Notes: a model not told the origin generated them from the letters alone. 64,000 nt of DNA from Brasilonema sennae CENA114 (GCF_006968745.1 NZ_CP030118.1:5552320-5616319); one strand, 5' to 3'; numbered from the stretch's first letter, positions 54,141 to 62,930 are shown. Program-made: numbers and translations.

Positions 54141-56273
54141 CTGAACTCTAGACAAAAGATGTAGGTGAAAGCCCTATCCTCCAAGTTCAGGAGTGACTCC
54201 TTACCTGTCCACACCGAGCAAACTCGGAATTTTGCAGAGTGAAGCTGGAAGCAGGGCGCAATCAGACGGCAGTTATGGGCTGACACTGGCGCTAACAGGG
54301 AGTGTACAAGGTGAGACAGAACCTAAAAAAGCAACCCAAAGTAAAGCAGGGCATAACATAAAAACCCCTGACTTCGTTAGAGACAAAACCCCGTCGATGT
54401 TAGTCCAGCAAGCGACAAGAACAAGGGGTTCTAACGGTTGAAGTGGTTACACCTAAAATACACAAAACAATCTAATCTAGGGAACGAAGAAAAACGGGTT
54501 AGGAGTCTTGAGAAAGGTCGAAAACTCAGGTAAACCAGACGAGAGGTGTAAACCTCCTAACACGGGTAGGATACGGCGTAATTGCTGTAAGGTGTTCAGA
54601 AAACATTCTTAGGAGTCAGAGCATGATTAGACACAGTAGCAATACTAGTGAATCTTGGAGCAAATTACCCTGGAAGAAATTCCGGCGCAATTTATTCCGC
54701 CTACAAGTTAGAGTGTTCAAAGCAGTTAAAGCAGGAGACATGCGGAAAGCGCGGTCACTTCAGAAACTGATTCTGAAATCCAAAGCTGCACGGCTATTGG
54801 CTATACGTCAAGTAACTCAGCTTAATGCTGGTAAGAGGACTGCGGGTATTGATGGCAAAGCGTCCCTCAACTTTGAAGAACGCCTTGCACTTGAGGAACA
54901 CCTCAAGCTCAATTACTCTAATTGGCATCATAACAGATTACGGGAAATCCCGATACCTAAAAAGGACGGAACATTCCGGACTTTAAAAGTCCCCACTATC
55001 ACAGACAGAGCATGGCAATGCCTTGCAAAGTTTGCTCTAGAACCAGCACATGAAGCAACATTCCATGCACGGAGCTATGGATTCAGAACAGGACGCTCAG
55101 CACATGATGCACAGAGACAAGTCCTCAACAGCCTAAACTCCTACGCAAATGGAATAGAAAAGCGAGTAATAGAACTCGATATCGAAAAATGCTTCGACCG
55201 GATAAGCCACACAACTATCATGGATAACTTGATAGCACCAAAAGGGATGAAAATTGGTATCTTTCGATGCCTAAAAGCCGGAATACATCCCAACTTTCCA
55301 GAACAAGGAACCCCCCAAGGTGGTGTGGTAAGTCCCCTACTAGCTAATATTGCACTCAATGGAATAGAAAGTGTCCACAGGTATCACAACCAAGGGTCAA
55401 AGATAACCGATAGGACATCTCCTAACAAGATAATAGAACCAACCGTCCGCTACGCTGACGACATGGTAATTTTTCTTAAACCCAAAGATAATGCAAAAGA
55501 AATACTTGAAAAGATAAGCCAATTCCTAGCAGAAAGAGGAATGAAAATCAGTGAGAAGAAAACCAAGATAACCGCATCGACAGATGGTTTCGACTTTTTA
55601 GGCTGGCACTTCAAGGTACAGAACAACGGGAAAGTAAGAAGCACTCCCTCGCTGGAGAACTTCAAGAAATTCCGTCAAAAAGTAAAAACTATCGTCAACT
55701 GCTCTAATTATGGTTCCGAGGTAAAAGCTGAGAAATTAGCCCCCTTGGTTAGAGGATGGAGGAATTACCACCGCTTCTGCAAAATGGATGGAGCACGGTT
55801 CTCACTATGGTTCACCAGACGCAAAGCATTCAAGGTATTCAACAAAGAAACAAAGAATGACAGATGGTCATGCGCAACGCTGACTAACAAAGCATTCCCA
55901 GCAGTTTCTTGCTCCGAAAGAAAATATGTCATGGTCAAAGGTAACAAATCACCGTACGACGGAGACATCCAGTACTGGAGCGAGCGTAACAGCAAGCTCT
56001 ACGATGGCGAAACCTCTAAAGCCTTAAAACGGCAAAACCATGCATGTGGTCACTGCGGCATGAAGATGCTACCAGGTGAAACAATCCACCTACATCATGT
56101 AGATGGTAACCACCAGAACTGGAAAGCAAACAATCTTCTAGCCATACATCAAAGTTGTCACAACTACATCCACATGAGCAAGGGGAAACCTTAGAACATC
56201 GGGAGCCGGATGCACGGAAACGGGCACGTCCGGATCTAACTGAGAGGGACGGAGCATAATAGCTCCTCTCGAC
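54141..56273 (+). mobile_element. Group II intron with RT-HNH maturase
   Basis: Boundaries are approximate. GTAGGTGAAAGCCCTATCC at 54161-54179 is typical of the first bases of domain I. The maturase ORF lies inside domain IV. After it, AGCCGGATGCACGGAAACGG (56204-56223) and GGGCACGTCCGGAT form a domain-V-like hairpin with a GAAA loop, followed by a domain-VI-like stem (GGAGC-ATAATA-GCTCC, 56251-56266). The intron lies between the DUF2301 gene and the SAM hydrolase gene and interrupts no recognisable gene. Confidence 0.85.
54623..56194 (+). CDS. ltrA: Group II intron maturase (reverse transcriptase + HNH endonuclease)
   Basis: A 523-residue intron-encoded protein. RT blocks: IPIPKKDGTFRTLKVP, ARSYGFRTGRSAHDA, ELDIEKCFDRISH, GTPQGGVVSPLLANIAL and the catalytic YADD (Y277). 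GFDFLGWHF and VRGWRNYHRFCKMDG belong to the maturase/thumb region. A C-terminal HNH nuclease has CGHCG, HLHHVDGNHQNWKANN and HQSCHNYIH. All key residues are intact, so the intron may still be active in splicing and retrohoming. Confidence 0.95.
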   Translation: MIRHSSNTSESWSKLPWKKFRRNLFRLQVRVFKAVKAGDMRKARSLQKLILKSKAARLLAIRQVTQLNAGKRTAGIDGKASLNFEERLALEEHLKLNYSNWHHNRLREIPIPKKDGTFRTLKVPTITDRAWQCLAKFALEPAHEATFHARSYGFRTGRSAHDAQRQVLNSLNSYANGIEKRVIELDIEKCFDRISHTTIMDNLIAPKGMKIGIFRCLKAGIHPNFPEQGTPQGGVVSPLLANIALNGIESVHRYHNQGSKITDRTSPNKIIEPTVRYADDMVIFLKPKDNAKEILEKISQFLAERGMKISEKKTKITASTDGFDFLGWHFKVQNNGKVRSTPSLENFKKFRQKVKTIVNCSNYGSEVKAEKLAPLVRGWRNYHRFCKMDGARFSLWFTRRKAFKVFNKETKNDRWSCATLTNKAFPAVSCSERKYVMVKGNKSPYDGDIQYWSERNSKLYDGETSKALKRQNHACGHCGMKMLPGETIHLHHVDGNHQNWKANNLLAIHQSCHNYIHMSKGKP

Positions 56274-56291
56274 TCAAACCACAAAAAACTG

Positions 56292-57113
56292 CTAGCTTTC
56301 AAAAGCCACTTCTACTGTATCTCCAAACTTGAGGTGCAACTGTGATTGTGCGTTACCGCTATTGATAGCAATTTCTACCCAGCCGTGACTTTCAACCAGT
56401 GCAATCGCATCCCCAACTTTGACATCACTATAAGTTTCACATCCTCTGATCGTTAACCCAGCTGCTTTCACACACCAAGTTTTGCCTTGGATGTAACTCC
56501 CTGGAATGTTGGTGACTAAGTTACCAAAGTGGTCAATATATTGAATCGAACCTACAATACCAGTTTCTGTTAAAATACATTCTGCTATGTCCAGTTGTAC
56601 CAAAGCTGCGGAATCAATGAGATTCCCCAGTTCTGTCAAGGGGACTCCGCAGGCAAGGTGTGCAGCAACTGGTGCAAAGATATCCCTCCCGTGAAAAGTC
56701 CTGGAGGGTTCAGCAGTTCTCCAGTAATCAGGGTTTGTTAATTCTACAACTGTGATTGCCCTGAGTGAGTCTCCCCGCTGGAGCATTGCCGGACTTTGAC
56801 TCAATAATCCGCTAAAGATACCATTATCTGGTCCGACTAGATACCCTTTGGCAAATTCTACTGCGATCGCTCGTCGCCTTCCTCCTACACCCGGATCGAC
56901 GACTGCTAAATGCACTGTCCCATCCGGAAAGTAAGGGTAAGCATTCATCAGGCAAAACCTAGCCGCTGCAATGTTTTGCGGCGGTATTTGGTGCGTCAAG
57001 TCTATCACTCTCAGTTCTGGGTTGATTTGGGAAATAACTCCCTTCATCACGCCGACATAAATATCGCGATCGCCAAAATCGCTGAGCATAGTGATCATGA
57101 GATGAGGATGCAT
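56292..57113 (-). CDS. S-adenosyl-L-methionine hydrolase (DUF62 / SAM hydroxide adenosyltransferase)
   Basis: A 273-residue enzyme. ITMLSDFGDRDIYVGVMKG, VDPGVGG, VGPDNGIFS and FHGRDIFAPVAAH are the conserved blocks; the D, R and H in these motifs form the known water-activating set of the family, which splits SAM into adenosine and methionine. The C-terminal domain ends LKFGDTVEVAFES. The chlorinase/fluorinase-specific insert is not evident, so halogenase activity is unlikely. ATG at 57113; later ATGs at 57098 and 57089 are possible starts. Confidence 0.92.
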   Translation of the reverse strand: MHPHLMITMLSDFGDRDIYVGVMKGVISQINPELRVIDLTHQIPPQNIAAARFCLMNAYPYFPDGTVHLAVVDPGVGGRRRAIAVEFAKGYLVGPDNGIFSGLLSQSPAMLQRGDSLRAITVVELTNPDYWRTAEPSRTFHGRDIFAPVAAHLACGVPLTELGNLIDSAALVQLDIAECILTETGIVGSIQYIDHFGNLVTNIPGSYIQGKTWCVKAAGLTIRGCETYSDVKVGDAIALVESHGWVEIAINSGNAQSQLHLKFGDTVEVAFES

Positions 57114-57165
57114 CTGGATGCAATATATTTCTGGTTGATTAATATATATTAAATTTATTTTGTCT

Positions 57166-57179
57166 GTAACATAAGCTAC
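57166..57179 (+). promoter_or_regulatory. Candidate NtcA-binding site upstream of the pirA-like gene
   Basis: GTA-ACATAAGC-TAC fits the NtcA consensus GTA-N8-TAC exactly. It lies 61 bases before the ATG, and a -10-like TATGTT (57191-57196) is only 11 bases downstream, so NtcA bound here would cover the -35 region, as in NtcA-repressed promoters. Function is inferred. Confidence 0.5.
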
Positions 57180-57240
57180 GAAAAATTTGTTATGTTAGGG
57201 AAAGGTGATATTTATAGAAACACAATAGGTAAACGATTAA

Positions 57241-57396
57241 ATGATTAAGAACAGAGTGGAAGTCGTAAAAAAGGCACGGAAAACACATCAACTGAATATC
57301 ATCAGAAGCTTACAACATCGCCTAGAAGTAGCTAGAGCCAAAGGCGACGACAGTTTGGTTCGCCAACTGGAAGCTGAAATGAAGTACTTTAGTTAA
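57241..57396 (+). CDS. pirA: Small PII-interacting-type protein, PirA-like
   Basis: A 51-residue basic, helical protein: KNRVEVVKKARKTHQLN, SLQHRLEVARAKGDDSLVRQ, LEAEMKYFS. Size and the RLE-x-ARAKGD-x-x-LVRQLEAE block match my memory of the cyanobacterial PirA family, which binds the PII protein GlnB and modulates arginine synthesis through N-acetylglutamate kinase. The candidate NtcA site upstream fits nitrogen control. A clear terminator follows. The family name is from memory and not checked. Confidence 0.68.
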   Translation: MIKNRVEVVKKARKTHQLNIIRSLQHRLEVARAKGDDSLVRQLEAEMKYFS

Positions 57397-57439
57397 GTCA
57401 AGATTTTTTGTTCTAATTCATAGTTTTGTTGTGTGTTAG

Positions 57440-57459
57440 CCCGCTAAGCGCGGGTTTTT
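57440..57459 (+). terminator. Rho-independent terminator of the pirA-like gene
   Basis: CCCGC and GCGGG pair around TAAGC, followed by five T then ATT, 44 bases after the stop codon. Confidence 0.85.
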
Positions 57460-57602
57460 ATTCAATTGTCTGTATATAGTTCGCGATGGATTCTCTAGAT
57501 AAGAGAGAAAGGTATTAGCTAGGATCGCAGCTTGAGTGCGATCGCCTTTGGGCAGACGCAATGATGCGTATCGCGCAAATTCAAGCAAGTCAGAATGTGC
57601 GA

Positions 57603-57659
57603 GATTGGAATTAATGGTTCAATTAATTCCCATTGCTCTTGAGTAAGGTTGGTGGAGCA
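57603..57659 (-). pseudogene. N-terminal scrap of an IS5-family transposase
   Basis: On the minus strand the frame reads STNLTQEQWELIEPLIPI, the usual opening of IS5-group (DUF4096-like) transposases, then loses similarity. It abuts the truncated protease gene, so an insertion followed by deletion may have removed the protease 5' end. Confidence 0.6.
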
Positions 57660-57667
57660 CGGAGGGC

Positions 57668-58546
57668 TTGGATAGGAATGGGGCGGTGAACCTGATTCGG
57701 GGACTTGTGGGTTCATCAGTCACCTTAACGATTCGGCGCAACGGGCAAGAGCAAGACTATACGCTGCAACGCCGCCGTATTGAAATTAACCCAGTCCGCT
57801 TCTTTGTTGAACAAGGACCTGGCGGTGCTGTCGGCTATATTCGGTTGACTGAGTTCAATGCTAAAGCCGCTGATGAAATGCGATCAGCAATAGACAATTT
57901 AGAATCGCAGGGCGTAGTCGGCTATGTGCTGGATTTGCGGGATAACTCTGGCGGGTTGCTCGATTCCAGCATTGAGATTGCTCGCATGTGGCTTCAGGAC
58001 GGGTTGATTGTGTCTACGGTCGATCGCCAAGGCGTGTCTGAGCAAGATAGCGCCAACGGAACCGCAATCACCGACAAACCTCTGGTCGTCCTAGTGAATG
58101 GAGAGTCTGCCAGTGCCAGTGAAATTCTCTCCGGTGCCCTGCAAGACAACGAACGAGCGGTGTTGGTGGGCAGCAAAACCTTTGGTAAAGGGCTGGTGCA
58201 GTCGCCGCTCGACTTGAGCGATGGCTCTGGTTTGATTGTCACCATAGCGAAGTATCTCACCCCCAGCGGTCGCGATATTAACCGCGCGGGCATCGGACCT
58301 GATGTGGATGTGGAACTCACCGATGAGCAGCAGCAAGAACTCTTCGTCCGTGCTAGTAACAAGATTGGGACTCAAGACGATTTGCAATACGTCAAAGCGC
58401 TGGAAATTCTCAACCAACAGATTGCTCAGCGGCAGGGAAGGAAAGCAGAAAGTCCTCACTTACTGGGGAAAGTAATCGAATGGAAACTGCAAGCAGATGG
58501 TAGAACTCTGCGCGATCGCCTGGTCTCCACTCGCAGGGGAACGTAA
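57668..58546 (+). pseudogene. 5'-truncated C-terminal processing peptidase (S41 family)
   Basis: Encodes the end of a PDZ domain (GAVNLIRGLVGSSVTLTIRR) and the whole S41 catalytic part: YIRLTEFNAKAADEM, LDLRDNSGGLLDSS, catalytic serine region NGESASASEILSGAL and lysine in GSKTFGKGLVQSP. A complete CtpA/CtpB-like protein would need about 120-140 more N-terminal residues, including a signal peptide. The remaining part starts with a TTG right at the junction with a transposase scrap. The C-terminus after QIAQRQG reads through a CRISPR-like repeat, so it is also altered there. Probably non-functional. Confidence 0.82.
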
Positions 58547-58631
58547 TCGAATGGAAACCTGTTACACTCGTTACCTGAGAACGTAACCGTGTATATCCCC
58601 ACTTGCGCTTGGAAAGTAATCGAATGGAAAT
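58452..58631 (+). CRISPR. Degenerate CRISPR-like array, three repeats
   Basis: 36-base repeats at 58452-58487 and 58523-58558 share 30 of 36 positions and both end GTAATCGAATGGAAAC; a third, more degenerate copy (about 58596-58631) ends GTAATCGAATGGAAAT. Intervening unique stretches are 35 and about 37 bases. The GAAAC end, lengths and inner GGGGAA arm fit cyanobacterial CRISPR repeats. No cas gene is in the window. Caution: the second spacer contains a GAGAACGTAACCG piece resembling the repeat. Confidence 0.55.
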
Positions 58632-59005
58632 AACACTTCCACAAAACCGTCATTAAAGCTATAAAACAAAACTCACCCCAAACGATCGGCACCTACATTG
58701 GGAGATGATATGAAAAAATCAATAGTTATAGCCGTTGCCAGGTAGATTAGGACATGAACTCATGAAAAAATATGGACATTACGAGACTTTCAAACTTCTT
58801 GACAAGTTAAGCATTTCCTATTCCCTGTTAAGCGTTAAGCGCGATGCACTGCGCCGCCCTGAGCTTTGTCGAACGACCGACCAAGTGTTCCCTGTTCCCT
58901 ACGTCCTAATAGAGTTGGCTATAGCTATATCATTAAGGCAGCAGGGGTGCAGCCAAGCGCTCGGGTGCTCGGGTGCTTGGCTGCTCCCTTTTCCCTCTTA
59001 AAACT
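58547..59005. other. Intergenic with a dispersed element (about 58727-58933)
   Basis: Apart from the CRISPR-like array, 58727-58850 matches 61580-61690 (TATAGCCGTTGCCAGGTAGA, TTAGGACATGAACT, CCTGTTAAGCGTTAAGCG). A GTCCTAAT-plus-TATAGC inverse near 58904-58930 may be its other end. The ORFs through these copies are not genes. Confidence 0.6.
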
Positions 59006-59575
59006 TCAGTTGAAATTGCGAATCTGCATCTGTATCCATTCACGATCAACGATCGCATACAGCAACGAATCTTGCCACTCACCCTTAACCCATTCATACT
59101 CTCGCAAATACCCCTCCTGTCGCATCCCGATTTTTACCAAAATTCGCATTGAGAGAGTATTTTTCGGGTTAGACGTTGCAAAAATCCGATGCATATTGAG
59201 TTGCTGGAAACCAAAGTGTAAGACTTTTCCTGCAGCTTCGGTTGCATATCCTTGCCCCCAATATTGCTTATCTAAGCTATATCCAATTGAACCTTCTAGC
59301 TTGTCTGGATTTGTTATGGAAAGGCGACAGGTACCAATGAATTGTTTGTCATCTTTTAAAGTAATTGCTAAAGTAAAATGCCGACGGGGTTGTTGGCGTT
59401 GTAATTTAATTTGTGTTTGCAAAAATAACTTGGTATCTTCTTCACTATTAGGACCAAACGGCAGATAGTGAACAACTTCTGGATCACAGGCGTAGTTATG
59501 AATTCCTTCCCAATCTGATTTTGTCAAATCCCTGAGAATAAGACGTTGTGTTTCTAGCGGTAGATTAATGTTCAT
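59006..59575 (-). CDS. GNAT-family N-acetyltransferase (RimJ/RimL-like)
   Basis: A 189-residue acetyltransferase: LETQRLILRDLTKSDWEGIH opens the RimJ/L-type domain, FIGTCRLSI and GSIGYSLDKQYWGQGYATEA contain the acetyl-CoA binding Q/R-x-x-G-x-A/G-like loop (QGYATEA), then RIFATSNPKNTLSMRILVKIG and GYLREYEWVKGEWQDSLLYA. Probably acetylates a protein N-terminus or a small molecule. ATG at 59575 preferred over GTG at 59578. Confidence 0.88.
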   Translation of the reverse strand: MNINLPLETQRLILRDLTKSDWEGIHNYACDPEVVHYLPFGPNSEEDTKLFLQTQIKLQRQQPRRHFTLAITLKDDKQFIGTCRLSITNPDKLEGSIGYSLDKQYWGQGYATEAAGKVLHFGFQQLNMHRIFATSNPKNTLSMRILVKIGMRQEGYLREYEWVKGEWQDSLLYAIVDREWIQMQIRNFN

Positions 59576-59654
59576 CACTTAAGTAATTATTATTTGTTAA
59601 TCGCTATTTGCTAATCGCACGATTCACAATTCGCAATTAGTCATCAGCTAAGAA

Positions 59655-61019
59655 CTACAAAATTTCTTTAGCAAATTCTGTACGGAACTGATTTACCACT
59701 TTATCTAGTCCCACTGAATGCGCTGCCTTAAAAAGAATCCTATCACCTTCTTGTACAAAAGTCTTTAAAGAGGCAACTAAATCTGCATGAGTTGTAAAAC
59801 ACATCTGAGAAATACCTTCGGCACTCTTGGCTATGGCTAAAGCATCTTCTCCATCCACCAATACTAATAAAGCATCTAAATTTAATTTTCGCACCGTTTC
59901 TCCTACTTGCTGATGTAACTGGTGCGATCGCTCTCCCAATTCCTTCATTGCACCCAAGACAGCAATCCGTCGTTTTCCTGGTGTCTCTGCTAATAAATGT
60001 AACGCCGCTTGCATAGCTTCTGGTGCAGCATTATAAGTCTCATCTAAGATTACCACATCATTGAGTAAAGTAAAACGTTGCGATCGCCCCCCCGGCATAT
60101 CTACCCTCACACCCGATTTCAAACACGACCAATCAATACCCAGCACCTTTGCCACCGCTAAAGCTGCCAAAAAGTTACTTGCGTTGTGCCGTCCTGGCAA
60201 TGGTAAAGGCAATTGCATTCCTGTCACTTCCAAGGTGTCACTATCAATTAAATTGCCATGAATATCGCCACCAGAAAAGCCATAAGTCAAAACTTCTCCT
60301 TGCCAAACTCTCGCTGCTGTTTCCATCAATAGCGGATTATCATAATTGAGGATTGCCACACCATCTTTGGGCATTTGAGCCAGTAACTCACATTTTGCCT
60401 GAGCAATAGCCTCCTCTGAACCCAGTAACTCAATGTGCGCAGTTCCCACATTAGTAATGACACCAATAGTCGGACGCGCGATTTCTGTCAGTTCAGCAAT
60501 TTGCCCCTTTCCCCGCATCGCCATTTCAATAACGGCGAAATCATGTTCTGCGCTCAATTGCAACAGTGTTTTTGGCACACCAATTTCGTTATTGTAATTT
60601 CCATAAGTCTTGAGGACTGTTCCTTGTGTTGATAAAGTAGCAGCAATGAGTTCCTTGGTTGTGGTTTTACCCACAGAACCCGTAACCCCAATCACTGGAA
60701 TAGAAAACTGTTCACGCCACCACCTACCAATTTTTTGATATGCTTCGAGCGTGTCTTTGACTTGTAAGACGGGAAATTTAGAATTCTCGTATTCAAAATC
60801 AACGATCGCAGCCATTGCACCTTTTTCTATTGCCATTGGCACAAAATCGTGTCCATCAAACTTTTCACCGCGTAAAGCCACGAATACTTCACCCCTGCTG
60901 AGTATACGGGAATCTGTTTCGATTCCACTGCTGAAATTTGCCAAAGCAGCTTCAGATAAGTTTGCTGCTTTGGCACAAAGAACTTCAATCAGTTGGCTAA
61001 TGGTGGCAGAGAAAGGCAT
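59655..61019 (-). CDS. murF: UDP-N-acetylmuramoyl-tripeptide--D-alanyl-D-alanine ligase
   Basis: A 454-residue Mur ligase that adds D-Ala-D-Ala to the UDP-MurNAc tripeptide in peptidoglycan synthesis. Visible: N-terminal substrate domain (TDSRILSRGEVFVALRGEKFDGH), ATP loop GVTGSVGKTTTKE, YGNYNNEIGVPKTLL, NVGTAHIELLGS, LPGRHNASNFLAAL and ILDETYNAAPEAM. These match MurF rather than MurE. ATG at 61019 (MPFSATI) is chosen over an upstream TTG at 61037. No division or wall genes are next to it. Confidence 0.95.
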   Translation of the reverse strand: MPFSATISQLIEVLCAKAANLSEAALANFSSGIETDSRILSRGEVFVALRGEKFDGHDFVPMAIEKGAMAAIVDFEYENSKFPVLQVKDTLEAYQKIGRWWREQFSIPVIGVTGSVGKTTTKELIAATLSTQGTVLKTYGNYNNEIGVPKTLLQLSAEHDFAVIEMAMRGKGQIAELTEIARPTIGVITNVGTAHIELLGSEEAIAQAKCELLAQMPKDGVAILNYDNPLLMETAARVWQGEVLTYGFSGGDIHGNLIDSDTLEVTGMQLPLPLPGRHNASNFLAALAVAKVLGIDWSCLKSGVRVDMPGGRSQRFTLLNDVVILDETYNAAPEAMQAALHLLAETPGKRRIAVLGAMKELGERSHQLHQQVGETVRKLNLDALLVLVDGEDALAIAKSAEGISQMCFTTHADLVASLKTFVQEGDRILFKAAHSVGLDKVVNQFRTEFAKEIL

Positions 61020-61037
61020 AAGCAATTCAAAATCCAA

Positions 61038-61802
61038 AATTCAGAGTGAAGTCGCCAAGAAAATCGGTGCTAGCAGGTTGTCTAGCCACCTAGTACCGCT
61101 GCTTTGGAATTCGCAAGCAGCAGAAATGGACTGCGTCCCGCTGCGCTAACAAAATTCAAAAAGCTTACATTATAAGCTTTTCGCTAATTTTGAATCGTAG
61201 CTTTATTTCCGCCTTTGTTGTACTAGTAGTATGCAAATCAAATGCCTTACAGCATAACACTTAGAGCTTTTGGATTCCAAAATTTCTCGTTGAAATTCAA
61301 CAAGACAGCCCAGTTAATGCCGCAACGGGTGCGGGGGTAAGGGTGTGTTGCAAGAGCGCCAAAGTCTGCCGGGGGGATACTCCCCCCGGCGTTAGCGGTT
61401 GATCGTGCCATGTCGTCGGCTGCTTTACCCCTACGGGGCGCTGAGTGCCGTAGGCTGGGTGTAGGGAACCCTCCTTCCCTCCTCATCCAAATTTGCTGAC
61501 AATATAAAGTTAAGAAATGTAAAATTTTTATATGTTTTTATTAAATTTAGAATCAAAACAACTTTAAAACATTGAAAAGGTATAGCCGTTGCCAGGTAGA
61601 TTAGGACATGAACTAATGAGAAAATACGGGCATCACGAGATTTTCAACCCTGTTTCGTGTTTCCTGTTAAGCGTTAAGCGTAACAACAGTCTAGAATCCT
61701 GGTTTTTTCAAAGCCAGGAGAGTTCAAATGCTAAACGTGCTGCTTTGAGGATTTCCCAAAGCAGGCAATTGGCTTTACCGTTGGGCTTTGGGGCGGGGTG
61801 AG
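61038..61802. repeat. Intergenic with repeat blocks
   Basis: Holds a repeat patch at about 61318-61490 (AAAGTCTGCCGGGGGGATAC, CTCCCCCCGGCGTTAGCGG, CCCCTACGGGGCGCTGAGTG) and the second copy of the 58727 element at 61580-61690. The rest is AT-rich. No gene is supported. Confidence 0.7.
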
Positions 61803-62249
61803 CTATCCCCGATTTTTGACCAACATCACTTGCACAATCTGTATAGCGATATAACCAGAGATTCCCAAATCTTGAGACAAATCGTTTAAAAACTCAAGCT
61901 CTTCTTGAGGAGAAACTCCATCGGCTAAAACCAAATCGGTGGCGATCGCAAAAGCTGTTTCTCGCAAGTCGTATGGTAAAGATTCTTTGGCTGAATGAAA
62001 CAAAGCATTTATGCCTTCCCACTTGAGAATATTCAGGAGTTTCTCAAACATCCTGTTTATTTCATCGTTGGAATAATATCTGAAAAGCTTCATACCCGAC
62101 AGCACTGATAAAATACCACGTGCCTGCTCATCAGAGAGGTTTCCATCTGAGGCTGTAGCAGCCAAAGCAATTGCTGCGATTGCTTCCGGTTGACTCAGTG
62201 CTTCTTGAACTTGGCTTTCTCCACCAAACATTTTGTCGAATAGACCCAT
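61803..62249 (-). CDS. TerB-like (tellurite resistance TerB family) protein
   Basis: A 148-residue all-helical protein: MGLFDKMFG, then AIAAIALAATASDGNLSDEQ and IATDLVLADGVSPQEELEFL, the two acidic D-G-x-x-x-x-E turns typical of TerB-like domains that can bind metal. Widely present in cyanobacteria; role unclear, possibly stress- or metal-related. It lies downstream of the 52-aa membrane protein gene on the same strand (229-base gap). Confidence 0.85.
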   Translation of the reverse strand: MGLFDKMFGGESQVQEALSQPEAIAAIALAATASDGNLSDEQARGILSVLSGMKLFRYYSNDEINRMFEKLLNILKWEGINALFHSAKESLPYDLRETAFAIATDLVLADGVSPQEELEFLNDLSQDLGISGYIAIQIVQVMLVKNRG

Positions 62250-62478
62250 TACAGTTTACTCCATTGCTAGCGTCTTGATCGCGATACACTTACTCGTACT
62301 TGGGAAGTCATTGTGCGACGCTGTGAGACTTCTATATGTTTCAGTGTTCCCAAGATTTCTTGCTAGCGAACACTCAAACTTAATGGTTTTCGACAAATAA
62401 TAAATTTTTGACTTCTTATCAACCCAACCTTACCTTACCAAAGCCCCTGTGCTGATAGCCTCTACAGAAAGACGACTC

Positions 62479-62637
62479 TTAGTGAAGTCGTCTGGTGTCT
62501 AGGCGAATACCTGTTTTTTCCATAGTTTCGATAAATGCCAAACCTAAGCCAGAAAAGACCATAAGTAGGAGTACCGAACCCAAGAAGGCGTTTACGAGCA
62601 TTTGAAGGGCTTCATCGAAAAAAATATAACTAGTCAT
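62479..62637 (-). CDS. 52-aa single-span membrane protein
   Basis: Reads MTSYIFFDEALQMLVNAF, then LGSVLLLMVFSGLGLAFI, then ETMEKTGIRLDTRRLH-stop. One hydrophobic helix (about 17-36) is followed by a charged tail. A good ribosome site (GGGAG) sits about 8 bases upstream of the ATG. The size resembles small photosynthetic-complex or membrane-stress subunits, but I cannot name it. Confidence 0.7.
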   Translation of the reverse strand: MTSYIFFDEALQMLVNAFLGSVLLLMVFSGLGLAFIETMEKTGIRLDTRRLH

Positions 62638-62930
62638 TGTTTTGTCTCCCGAACTTATAGAGTGCTAGTACCTATTTCTTTCTTCACACCGTGATTGGCA
62701 TTTTTCGTTCATAGGAGACTAGCATTTGCATCTTAACAAAACTTTAGCTCTTTCATAACGAAACTTAGATTTTTTATTCTTGAAGTTCAGATAAACTTTC
62801 AGTGCTGTTTTGTTAAACCAATTACTAAGGTGAATAACTAATAGAAAAGAAGTTTCAATAAGTCTATAGAATTTATTCATTAAATGAGTAAACTTAGTTA
62901 CATGCTTACTATAGGAATCCGGTTTTATTT

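Noticed and set aside
57519..57716. 65-codon minus-strand ORF as a gene
   Set aside because: Only about 18 residues resemble an IS5-family transposase start; the rest is non-conserved, so it was kept only as a scrap.
58735..59001. 88-codon ORF starting MPGRLGHEL
   Set aside because: It begins in a dispersed repeat also present at 61589 and continues through unrelated sequence and an STRR.
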